Positions 1 to 7,096 of a stretch of DNA of 58,730 nucleotides are shown one piece after another. Position 1 is the first letter of the stretch. Each line of letters opens with the position of its first letter. The notes under the pieces are model-generated. The model was given only the letters and a program-made list of their open reading frames with translations, did no database searches and was not told the origin of the DNA. The DNA comes from Streptomyces sp. CoH27. Its GTDB lineage: Bacteria > Actinomycetota > Actinomycetes > Streptomycetales > Streptomycetaceae. A program made the translations under genes and the position numbers. The stretch is from contig NZ_JAIQYY010000010.1 in assembly GCF_020181035.1 (NCBI RefSeq), forward strand, positions 232,321-291,050, in the 5' to 3' direction.

Positions 1-74
1 CGGGATCGGAGGTTATGGGGCCCGGAATCCAGAGGCGCGCCGGGACTCTCCGCGCCTCGTGACACCATCGGTGC

Positions 75-575
75 GTGCTCGACATCGGCTACGCCCTCTC
101 CAACCGCTTCCCCGACCCGCCGCAGACCGACTACCGCCGCGCGGACGTCCACGCGCTGCGCCACGACCTGTTCTGCGGCGACGTCTACCTCGCGGACACC
201 AAGACCGACCGGGAGCTGTCCACAGCCTGGGGATGGGTGCCGGTGCTGGACTTCGCGTGGGCGCTGTGCGACATCGTGGAGCAGCTGGACCGGGATCCGA
301 TGGGCTCGCGCGCCGCCCGGCCGCAGCAGGCGGAGCTGGACTTCACCGAGTCCACCGACCGGATGCTGTTCGAGCGCCGCTTCGGCTGGGTGGACGTCGA
401 GGCCGACTGGATGCCGGCCGAGGAGGCGCCGCTCACCTTCTCGCACGCCGAACTGCGCCGTGAGGCCCGCGACTTCCTGCACGACCTGATCGCCGACCTC
501 ACCGACCTCCACGAGGACCTGGCGGAGAACCCGGCGATCTGGACCATCCAGGCCCGCTTCCCCCGCGTGCCGTGA
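75..575 (+). CDS. Uncharacterised soluble protein, 166 aa
   Basis: Encodes an acidic cytoplasmic-looking protein with no signal peptide or membrane segment. The GTG at 75 is the first usable start after an in-frame TGA at 60-62. Codon third positions are strongly G/C, which supports translation in this frame. The middle is rich in Trp and aromatic residues (WGWVPVLDFAWALCDIV) and the C-terminal third is an acidic, leucine-rich likely helix. I do not recognise a named family or catalytic motif. It converges with the pentapeptide-repeat gene, with only 12 bases between the stops. No Shine-Dalgarno sequence is visible, so a leaderless mRNA is possible. Confidence 0.82.
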   Translation: MLDIGYALSNRFPDPPQTDYRRADVHALRHDLFCGDVYLADTKTDRELSTAWGWVPVLDFAWALCDIVEQLDRDPMGSRAARPQQAELDFTESTDRMLFERRFGWVDVEADWMPAEEAPLTFSHAELRREARDFLHDLIADLTDLHEDLAENPAIWTIQARFPRVP

Positions 576-587
576 CGCCTGCTCCCC

Positions 588-1292
588 CTACTCCACTCTG
601 ATCCCCAGCTCCACGGCCAGCACCGGCGCCAGATCCAGCAGTTGCCCGGTGCTGATCACCGCCCCGGACAGCCGGTCCAGGCCGCGGACGATCTCCAGCG
701 GAGCGGCCCCGCGCAGGTCCACGTCCTTCAGCGTCGCGCTGCCGAAGTCGGCCCCCTTCAGCGCGCAGTCGACGAACTCCACCCGCTCCAGGCTCGCGCC
801 CGCGAAGTCCGGCTCGACCAGGACGCAGGACTCGAAGACGACGTCCTTGAGTCTGGCCTCGCGCAGATTGAGATAGTCGATCTTGCCGCCGCGGATCACG
901 ACCCGCTCCAGCACGGCGCCGTGCAGCTGGGTGCCGCCGAGGCGGGCGTCGATCAGCTCGACGTCCCGGAACGTGGACTCGGCGAGATGCGTGCCGACCC
1001 CGCGCGGACCGGTCAGCACCGAGTCCAGCACTCTGGCCCGGCCCAGCGCCGTACCGTCCAGCGCGCAGGCCGTCAGCGCGCAGTCCATGAACCGGGCGCC
1101 CGCGCCGTCCTGCCCGCTCAGGTCGGCGTCCCGGAACTCCAGCCCGTCGTAGTCCCCGTCCGGCTCCAGCTCGCCCTCGGCCCACGGGGTCAGCGGCGGC
1201 AGCCGCAGCTCCGGCCGCCGCGCCCCTTTCACCCGGCCCCCGCTCGCCCGGCTCCCGCCCTCACCCGTCGCTCTCCTCGCCATGCCCCCCAT
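588..1292 (-). CDS. Pentapeptide repeat protein
   Basis: After a short basic N-terminus and a Pro-rich stretch, most of the protein consists of A(D/N)LxX-type five-residue units (for example LEFRDADLSGQD, and later CALKGADFGSATLKDVDLRGA). This pattern builds a right-handed quadrilateral beta-helix. Such proteins can mimic DNA and protect gyrase (Qnr, MfpA), but most are of unknown function and nothing here identifies a target. ATG 1292 is preferred because GGCGGGG lies about six bases upstream; ATG 1283 and GTG 1307 are alternatives. It is divergent from the MFS pump at 1388. The C-terminus ends in a short non-repeat helix, ELGIRVE. Confidence 0.88.
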   Translation of the reverse strand: MGGMARRATGEGGSRASGGRVKGARRPELRLPPLTPWAEGELEPDGDYDGLEFRDADLSGQDGAGARFMDCALTACALDGTALGRARVLDSVLTGPRGVGTHLAESTFRDVELIDARLGGTQLHGAVLERVVIRGGKIDYLNLREARLKDVVFESCVLVEPDFAGASLERVEFVDCALKGADFGSATLKDVDLRGAAPLEIVRGLDRLSGAVISTGQLLDLAPVLAVELGIRVE

Positions 1293-1387
1293 GCTGCACC
1301 CCGCCACTGACAATCACCCTGACCTGGGGAAACACCCAGAAGACCGGCCCGGATGCGATACATCCCGATTCATGGTCTTCTGGCGGG

Positions 1388-2905
1388 GTGAGTATCGGCC
1401 GAACGGGTGAGGCAGGGGCCCCCGGGTCGGCCCCGGACGGCGGAGCCGACGCGCATCGCTGGTGGGCCCTGGTCGTCATCGCGCTCGCCCAGCTGATGGT
1501 CGTCCTGGACGCGACGATCGTGAACATCGCCCTCCCCTCCGCCCAGCACGCCCTGCACATGTCCGACGGCAACCGGCAGTGGGTGATCACCGCCTACTCG
1601 CTCGGTTTCGGCGGACTGCTGCTGCTCGGCGGCCGGATCGCCGACCTCGCCGGCCGCAAGCGCACCTTCGTCATCGGCCTCGTCGGCTTCGCCGTCGTCT
1701 CCGCGCTCGGCGGCGCCTCCACCAGCTCCGGAATGCTCTTCGGCGCCCGCGCGCTCCAGGGCGTCTGCGCCGCCGTCCTCGCGCCCTCCGCGCTGTCCCT
1801 GCTGACCACGACGTTCACCGGCCCGCGCGAACGCGGCAAGGCCTTCGGGGTGTACGGCGCGCTCGCGGGCAGCGGTTCGGCGATCGGGTTCATCGTGGGC
1901 GGGGTGCTCACCGAGTACCTGAACTGGCGCTGGTGCCTGTACGTCAACGTCCCCATCGCCGTCGTCGCGGTCCTGGGCGCCGTCACCCTCCTCCACGACC
2001 GCCCCGGCCACCGCGAGGGCCGCCTCGACATCCCCGGCGTGCTGCTGGGCTGCGGCGGGCTGGTGGCGATCGTCTACGGATGCAGCGAGGCGCAGCCGCG
2101 CGGCTGGACCGACCCCCTGGTCCTGTCCCTCCTCGCGGCCGGAGTCCTCCTGCTCACCCTGTTCGTGCGGTGGCAGACGAAGGCACCCAGCCCCCTGCTC
2201 CCCCCGCACATCGTCCGCGACCGCACCCGTGCGGGCTGCTTCCTGACGATGACGCTCGCGGTCGTCGGCATGTTCGGCCTGTTCCTGTTCATGACCTACT
2301 ACCTCCAGGTCATCCTCGGCTACTCGCCCCTCAAAGCGGGCCTGGCCTTCCTCCCCCTGACCGCCGCGATCACCACCGGCTCCACCCAGATCTCCGCCCG
2401 CCTGCTGCACCACGTACCGCCGCGCCTGCTGATGGTCCCGGGCACGCTCCTGGCCACCTGCGGCCTCCTCCTGCTGACCCGGATGACACCCCACTCCTCC
2501 TACGCCGGCGAAATCCTGCCCGCGCTGCTCCTGATGGGCCTCGGCATGGGCCTGACCTTCATGCCGATCTTCGCCACGGCGACGGCAGGCGTGGCCCCAC
2601 GCGACTCGGGGATCACCTCCGCGACGGTGAACACCTGCCAGCAGGTGGGCGGTTCGATCGGTACGGCCCTGCTCAACACGATCGCCACCAGCAGCGCCGC
2701 CGCCTACATCACCGCCCACCTGCACAGCCCCGCGGCAAAGCCCACGGTGGTCCCGGCGGGCGTGGTCCACGGCTACACGGTCGCGATCTGGGTGGCGGCC
2801 GGCGTGATGCTCCTGGCCGCCCTGACCGCCACCGTGCTGGTCACGGCGAAGGCCCCGAAGCACGCGGCACGGGCGGGGACACCGGCGCGGGAGCCGGTGC
2901 GCTGA
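1388..2905 (+). CDS. MFS drug transporter, DHA2 (EmrB/QacA-like) family
   Basis: A 505-residue inner-membrane protein with about 14 hydrophobic segments, the length and topology usual for DHA2 proton antiporters. TM1 carries VVLDATIVNIALP, the D1 motif of this family. Motif A appears as GGRIADLAGRKR in the loop after TM2, and the antiporter motif C region in TM5 reads GSAIGFIVGGVL. The likely role is proton-driven efflux of drugs or metabolites; the substrate cannot be read from sequence. GTG 1388 is the only start that keeps the whole of TM1, although no well-spaced ribosome site is visible. It stands alone, divergent from the pentapeptide-repeat gene. Confidence 0.93.
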   Translation: MSIGRTGEAGAPGSAPDGGADAHRWWALVVIALAQLMVVLDATIVNIALPSAQHALHMSDGNRQWVITAYSLGFGGLLLLGGRIADLAGRKRTFVIGLVGFAVVSALGGASTSSGMLFGARALQGVCAAVLAPSALSLLTTTFTGPRERGKAFGVYGALAGSGSAIGFIVGGVLTEYLNWRWCLYVNVPIAVVAVLGAVTLLHDRPGHREGRLDIPGVLLGCGGLVAIVYGCSEAQPRGWTDPLVLSLLAAGVLLLTLFVRWQTKAPSPLLPPHIVRDRTRAGCFLTMTLAVVGMFGLFLFMTYYLQVILGYSPLKAGLAFLPLTAAITTGSTQISARLLHHVPPRLLMVPGTLLATCGLLLLTRMTPHSSYAGEILPALLLMGLGMGLTFMPIFATATAGVAPRDSGITSATVNTCQQVGGSIGTALLNTIATSSAAAYITAHLHSPAAKPTVVPAGVVHGYTVAIWVAAGVMLLAALTATVLVTAKAPKHAARAGTPAREPVR

Positions 2906-2923
2906 GCTCGGCTGCCGTCGGCC

Positions 2924-3328
2924 CTAATCCCACACCACGGACCACACAGCCGCACCGTGCGGTACTTCCGGGACGTCCTGGTAGTCGTCCACCAGATCCG
3001 GGATCACCCCACTGGCCTCGAACCCTTCGGTCCACGCGGCGCAGGTGGACTCGTCCGCCGTGGTGCAGATGGCGACGGCCTCTGCGGTGAGTTCCTCCAT
3101 CTCCAGTGTCTCCGGGTGCAGTTGCACCCGCACCCACGCGACGTCCACGCGCTGCTCGATGGCGCGCAGGCGTCCGGCCAGATCCGCGAGAGGAGGACGG
3201 CCGTAGCCCCACTGGTTCGGTGCGATGCATCCCTCGTCGTCGTTGCCGGCGAAGAACTCGTCCAGGGTGAGCAAAGGCATCACGCCTTCCTCGCCGGCCC
3301 GGTTGATCACTTGCTCAACGGAGATCAC
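2924..3328 (-). CDS. Uncharacterised acidic protein, about 134 aa
   Basis: A small soluble protein with a conserved-looking segment (LLTLDEFFAGNDDEGCIAP) followed by an amphipathic helix and an acidic C-terminus rich in Trp and Val. GTG 3328 is chosen because the residues after it (ISVEQVINRAGEEG) look coding and GAGG lies ten bases upstream. ATG 3280, with GAGGAAGG just ahead, is a realistic alternative that gives 118 residues. The plan resembles small actinobacterial proteins often found as paralogues of barstar-like or immunity proteins, but I cannot assign a family. It converges with the MFS pump, 18 bases away. Confidence 0.75.
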   Translation of the reverse strand: MISVEQVINRAGEEGVMPLLTLDEFFAGNDDEGCIAPNQWGYGRPPLADLAGRLRAIEQRVDVAWVRVQLHPETLEMEELTAEAVAICTTADESTCAAWTEGFEASGVIPDLVDDYQDVPEVPHGAAVWSVVWD

Positions 3329-3417
3329 GGCCAGGGATCCTCGCACACGGAGGTGTCTGAGCAGGCAGCCAGTGCAGTGCCGGGCGCGTGTTCTTCGGCA
3401 AGGCGGACGGCATACCC

Positions 3418-3897
3418 CTACTCCTGAGCCCCCAGCTCGGCCAGCGCCCCCTCCGCCAGCCGGTACACCGTCCACTCGTCCTGCGGGCGGGCGCCCAGGG
3501 ACTCGTAGAAGCCGATCGCGGGCGCGTTCCAGTTCAGCACCGACCACTCCAGGCGTGCGTAGCCTCGCTGCACGCAGATCCGCGCCAGCTCGGTCAGCAG
3601 GGCCCGGCCGTGGCCGGCACCGCGGGCGGTCGGGCGGACGTACAGGTCCTCCAGGTAGATGCCGTGCACCCCGCGCCAGGTGGAGAAGTTCAGGAACCAC
3701 AGCGCGAAGCCGACCGGCTCGCCGCTCCCGTCGTCCACCGCCATGTGCGCGAACGCGGCCGACCGCTCCCCGAACAGCGCCTCCCGCAGCTGCTCCTCAC
3801 TCGCCCGCGCCTCCTCCAACGCCTTCTCGTACTCGGCGAGTTCACGGATCAGGGCATGGATGACGGGGACGTCGGCGGGGGTCGCGGCGCGAATCAT
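3418..3897 (-). CDS. GNAT family N-acetyltransferase
   Basis: A 159-residue single-domain GNAT enzyme of normal length. The N-terminus (MIRAATPADVPVIHALIRELA) is the usual strand-helix start of the fold. The acetyl-CoA loop reads ARGAGHGRALL, matching the Q/RxxGxG/A motif A, and a C-terminal segment (NAPAIGFYESLGA) is the standard final helix. It probably transfers acetyl from acetyl-CoA to an amine, as in diamine acetyltransferases; the substrate is inferred only from family resemblance. A TAGCCT hexamer lies six bases upstream of the ATG with no ribosome site, so the message is probably leaderless. The FAD oxidoreductase gene lies just downstream. Confidence 0.92.
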   Translation of the reverse strand: MIRAATPADVPVIHALIRELAEYEKALEEARASEEQLREALFGERSAAFAHMAVDDGSGEPVGFALWFLNFSTWRGVHGIYLEDLYVRPTARGAGHGRALLTELARICVQRGYARLEWSVLNWNAPAIGFYESLGARPQDEWTVYRLAEGALAELGAQE

Positions 3898-3921
3898 GAG
3901 CCGAGGCTAACCCGGCGGCGC

Positions 3922-5343
3922 TCAGTGCCGCCCCGCCACCCGGTCCGCGAGCTTCGCCAACCGCGAGGACTCCGCACCGGGCCGGAGGCGTTCGCGTTCG
4001 TCGGCGGCCCGGTACGTGGCGTACATGCCGTGGACGCCCAGCCAGCGGAAGGGCTCCGGTTCCCACTTGCGGACCTTGTGCTGCACCCAGGGCAGATCCG
4101 TGAGGTCGGTGCGGCCGGCCTGGCCGGAGTCCTGCTGGACCAGGTCGCGCAGGGTGCGGGCGGCCAGGTTGGTCGTCGCGACACCGGAGCCCACGTAGCC
4201 GCCCGCCCAGCCGAGGCCCGTCGAGCGGTCCAGCGACACCGTCGCGCACCAGTCGCGGGGGACGCCCAGGACGCCCGACCAGGCATGCTGCACCCGCACC
4301 CCGGTCAGGGACGGGAAGAAGCGGGTCAGGATCTCCGTCAACGCCTCTGTCGTCGCCTGCTGGGTGCAGCCGTCGTTGTCCGTGCGCGAGCCGAAGCGGT
4401 ACGGGACTCCGCGCCCGCCCAGTGCGATCCGGCCGTCGGCCGTGCGCTGCGCGTACATGTACGCGTGCGCCATGTCGCCCAGGGTCTCGCGGCCCTCCCA
4501 GCCGACCGCCGACCACTGCTCCTCGGTCAGCGGCTCGGTCGCGATCATCGAGGAGTTCATGGGGAGCCAGGTGCGCTTCTGGCCCTTCAGGGACGCCGTG
4601 AAGCCCTCCGTGCAGCGCAGGATGTACGGCGCGCGGACCGTGCCGTACGGGGTCACCGCGTGCTTGGGGCGGATCTCCGTCACCGGCGTCGACTCGTGGA
4701 TCGTCACCCCGAGGGCTTCGACCGCCGCGGCCAGGCCCTTCACCAGCTTCACCGGGTGCAGGCGCGCCCCGTGCGGGGTCCACGTCGAGCCGACCGCGTC
4801 CGCGACCCGGATCCGCTCGGCCGTCTCCCGGGCGCCGTACAGCTCCCGGTCCTTCTCGCCGTACGACAGCTCGTGCTCGTGGAAGGCCTTCAGCCGGGTC
4901 AACTGGGCCGGAGTAGTGGCCACTTCCAGGACGCCGCCCCGGTGGATGTCCGCCTCGATGCCCTCCGCCGCCGCCACCGCGATCACCTCGGCGACGGTGT
5001 CGTTCATCGCCTTCTGGAGGCGTACGGCGGCCTCCCGGCCGTGCAGCCGGGCGTACCGGTCGCGGCCCGCGATGCCGTTGTACAGCCAGCCGCCGTTGCG
5101 GCCCGAGGCGCCGTAGCCGCAGAACTTCTGCTCCAGGACGGTGATCCTCAAGAACGGCGCCGCCTTCTTGAGGTAGTACGCCGTCCACAGGCCTGTGTAT
5201 CCGCCGCCGACGATCACGACGTCGGCCGAGGCGTCACCGGGCAGCGGCTCGCGCACCGCCGCCGGGAGGCCGTCGTCCGCGTACCAGAAGGAGATCCCGC
5301 CATTGACGACACCATGGCCGACTCTGCTTGCCGAGCTGCTCAT
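3922..5343 (-). CDS. FAD-dependent amine oxidase-like enzyme (DAO family)
   Basis: A 473-residue flavoprotein. The Rossmann dinucleotide motif VVIVGGGYTGLWTAYYL is at about residues 42-58, followed by the DAO-family segment CGYGASGRNGGW. The C-terminal third contains a second FAD-contact region (GLGWAGGYVGSGVATTNLA). Length and motifs fit glycine/D-amino acid or gamma-glutamylputrescine oxidases. The reaction would be oxidative deamination of an amine with reduction of oxygen; the substrate is inferred. ATG 5343 starts nine bases after the rhomboid stop. TAACGT lies six bases upstream of the ATG, so it may also have its own leaderless promoter inside the end of the rhomboid gene. Confidence 0.9.
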   Translation of the reverse strand: MSSSASRVGHGVVNGGISFWYADDGLPAAVREPLPGDASADVVIVGGGYTGLWTAYYLKKAAPFLRITVLEQKFCGYGASGRNGGWLYNGIAGRDRYARLHGREAAVRLQKAMNDTVAEVIAVAAAEGIEADIHRGGVLEVATTPAQLTRLKAFHEHELSYGEKDRELYGARETAERIRVADAVGSTWTPHGARLHPVKLVKGLAAAVEALGVTIHESTPVTEIRPKHAVTPYGTVRAPYILRCTEGFTASLKGQKRTWLPMNSSMIATEPLTEEQWSAVGWEGRETLGDMAHAYMYAQRTADGRIALGGRGVPYRFGSRTDNDGCTQQATTEALTEILTRFFPSLTGVRVQHAWSGVLGVPRDWCATVSLDRSTGLGWAGGYVGSGVATTNLAARTLRDLVQQDSGQAGRTDLTDLPWVQHKVRKWEPEPFRWLGVHGMYATYRAADERERLRPGAESSRLAKLADRVAGRH

Positions 5344-5352
5344 GGCGGGACG

Positions 5353-6030
5353 TTAATCCCTCATGGCGGCCAGTGTCTCCTTCGGATTCCATGCTTTTCC
5401 GCGCCCTCTGACCAGTGGATAGCAGGCCAGCCCGATCAGCACCGAGACGAAATGACCGAGATCGGTGAAGGTCCGGCCCGCGGTCAGCGGCAGGCTGAAG
5501 ATGATCAGCACCGCCAAGAGGTACGCGTACCGCCAGGGCGGCGCGATGCGGTAGGTGAGGACCGCGATGACCCCGGCCAGCGCGTAACTCACCCCGATGT
5601 CCAGGGTGTTGACCGCCGAGTGCGGGGCGATGCCGTCGCGGATCGCCTTCAGCAGGGCGCCCTCGCTGATCAGCGTCGCGAGGACGTGCGCCAGCGCGCA
5701 CACCGCGAGCCAGCGGGCCGTGCCCAGCCAGCGCTCGGCCGGCGCGTGGAACACCGTGTAGAGGAAGGCGTACGGAATCCATTTGCCGCTGTCGATCCAC
5801 ATCGCGCTCGCCACCAGCACCCGCACCGGGTTGCGCGACAGCTCGTGGATGTTGGTCGACCGCTGCCGCAGGAAGTGCTGCTCGAAGTCCGGCGACATGT
5901 GGTGCAGCGCGACGGTCGTGACGAACAGGACCACCAGCCACACATAGGTGCCGGGCGCGCTGCGGATCCACGCCCGGACTCGCTCCCGCGCCCTCCTCAG
6001 GCCCCGTGTGATTCGCATGAGCCGATTCAC
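5353..6030 (-). CDS. Rhomboid-like intramembrane protein
   Basis: A 225-residue polytopic membrane protein with six predicted hydrophobic segments. It keeps a plausible rhomboid catalytic dyad: Ser148 in LDIGVSYALAG (GxSx motif) and His193 in FTDLGHFVSVLIG. The role would be cleavage of a membrane protein within the bilayer, though some rhomboid-like proteins are inactive and the substrate is unknown. GTG 6030 is chosen because a GATACT hexamer sits seven bases upstream, suggesting a leaderless transcript; ATG 6018 is the alternative. It is divergent from the kinase gene at 6053 and runs into the FAD oxidoreductase gene, so the two are probably cotranscribed. Confidence 0.88.
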   Translation of the reverse strand: MNRLMRITRGLRRARERVRAWIRSAPGTYVWLVVLFVTTVALHHMSPDFEQHFLRQRSTNIHELSRNPVRVLVASAMWIDSGKWIPYAFLYTVFHAPAERWLGTARWLAVCALAHVLATLISEGALLKAIRDGIAPHSAVNTLDIGVSYALAGVIAVLTYRIAPPWRYAYLLAVLIIFSLPLTAGRTFTDLGHFVSVLIGLACYPLVRGRGKAWNPKETLAAMRD

Positions 6031-6037
6031 GCACGCC

Positions 6038-6045
6038 AGTATCGT
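6038..6045. promoter_or_regulatory. Overlapping divergent -10 hexamers
   Basis: The eight bases AGTATCGT contain TATCGT (6040-6045), seven bases before the rightward GTG at 6053, and on the other strand GATACT (6038-6043), seven bases before the leftward GTG at 6030. Neither gene has a ribosome-binding site. The layout fits two leaderless promoters that share bases and would exclude each other. Confidence 0.5.
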
Positions 6046-6052
6046 CCGGTCC

Positions 6053-6934
6053 GTGATCGACATTCCCGCCGAACTGGCCGAGGCGCAGGCGACGTACAAC
6101 GGCGCGGCGGGGCGGGCCTTCATCGCCGCCCTGCCGGAGCTCGCGGCAGACTTCCTGAACCGCTGGGAGCTGCGGCTCGACGGGCCCGGCATGAACGGCG
6201 TCAGCGCGCTGGTCCTGCCGGTCGTCCGGGCCGCCGACGGCACCCGGGCCGTGCTCAAGCTCCAGCTGCGGGACGAGGAGACCGAAGGCGAGCCGGTCGC
6301 GCTGCGGGTCTGGGACGGCGACGGCGCCGTACGGCTCCTCGACCACGACCCGGGGACCGGGACCATGCTGCTGGAGCGGCTGGACACGTCCCGGATGCTC
6401 TCCTCGGTGGCCGACACGCACGCGGCCGTCCAGGTCATCGCCCGGCTGCTCGCCCATCTGACCTCCTGCCCCGCGCCGCCGGGCATGCGCCGGCTCGGTG
6501 ACCTCGCCGAGGCCATGCTGGAGCGGACCCCGTGGGCGCTGGAGCGCATCCCCGATCCCGAGGCCCGCCGCACGGTCGCCGACTGCGCGGCCGCCGTGCG
6601 CGAGGTCGTCGCCGAGCCCGGGGACCGGCTGCTGCACTGGGACCTGCACTTCGAGAACGTGCTGGCCGCCGACCGCGCCGACTGGCTCGCCATCGACCCC
6701 AAGCCGCTGGCCGGCGACCCCTGCTTCGAGCTGTGGCCGGCCCTGGTCAACCGGTTCGAGGCGGCCGAGGTCGCCTGGCGCTTCGACGCGATGACCGACG
6801 TCCTGGGCCTCGACCGGGAGCGGGCCCGCGCCTGGACGCTGGGCCGGCTGCTGCAGAACGCCCTGTGGGACGTGGCGGACGGCCGGCCGGTCGAGGACCG
6901 CCGGCTGGAGATCGGGCGGCGACTGCGGGGCTAA
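6053..6934 (+). CDS. Aminoglycoside/hydroxyurea phosphotransferase-like kinase
   Basis: A 293-residue kinase of the APH(6)/hydroxyurea-kinase type (Pfam APH_6_hur). The catalytic loop LLHWDLHFENVL places the base at Asp197 and the metal-binding Asn at 202; the second metal ligand is Asp215 in LAIDPKP. The C-terminus ARAWTLGRLLQNALWDV closely matches the end of streptomycin 6-kinases. It would phosphorylate an aminoglycoside hydroxyl or hydroxyurea with ATP, giving resistance, or act on an unknown metabolite; there is no antibiotic cluster nearby. GTG 6053 gives the N-terminus typical of the family and has TATCGT seven bases upstream. ATG 6017 would add 12 atypical residues. Confidence 0.9.
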   Translation: MIDIPAELAEAQATYNGAAGRAFIAALPELAADFLNRWELRLDGPGMNGVSALVLPVVRAADGTRAVLKLQLRDEETEGEPVALRVWDGDGAVRLLDHDPGTGTMLLERLDTSRMLSSVADTHAAVQVIARLLAHLTSCPAPPGMRRLGDLAEAMLERTPWALERIPDPEARRTVADCAAAVREVVAEPGDRLLHWDLHFENVLAADRADWLAIDPKPLAGDPCFELWPALVNRFEAAEVAWRFDAMTDVLGLDRERARAWTLGRLLQNALWDVADGRPVEDRRLEIGRRLRG

Positions 6935-6945
6935 ACGCTCGTCAA

Positions 6946-6967
6946 GTAAATCTGATCAAGGATTTAC
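6946..6967. promoter_or_regulatory. Inverted repeat upstream of the S53 peptidase gene
   Basis: GTAAATC and GATTTAC form perfect seven-base arms around an eight-base loop, in an unusually AT-rich pocket between the kinase stop and the peptidase gene. A consensus -35 hexamer TTGACA follows at 6988-6993 without a convincing -10. It may be an operator for the peptidase gene or a weak terminator for the kinase gene. Confidence 0.4.
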
Positions 6968-7096
6968 CTTTCTCTCATTGTCCCTGGTTGACATGCATCG
7001 GCAGCATTCGACTGAACATCACGACTGTCATACGCCTGTCATGGCCAGACCACTCGGTCTGTCCCCATCGCACCACCACACCAGAAGGGCACTTCC

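Noticed and set aside
1372..1410. Twelve-codon frame (MVFWRGEYRPNG) overlapping the start of the MFS gene, possible attenuator peptide
   Set aside because: No ribosome site, and the hexamer upstream (TACATC) lacks the final T of the leaderless motif; the overlap is probably chance.
3388..6501. Very long open frame on the plus strand
   Set aside because: It runs antisense to the acetyltransferase, FAD oxidoreductase and rhomboid genes, whose motifs and third-position bias are clear; long antisense frames are normal in such high-GC DNA.
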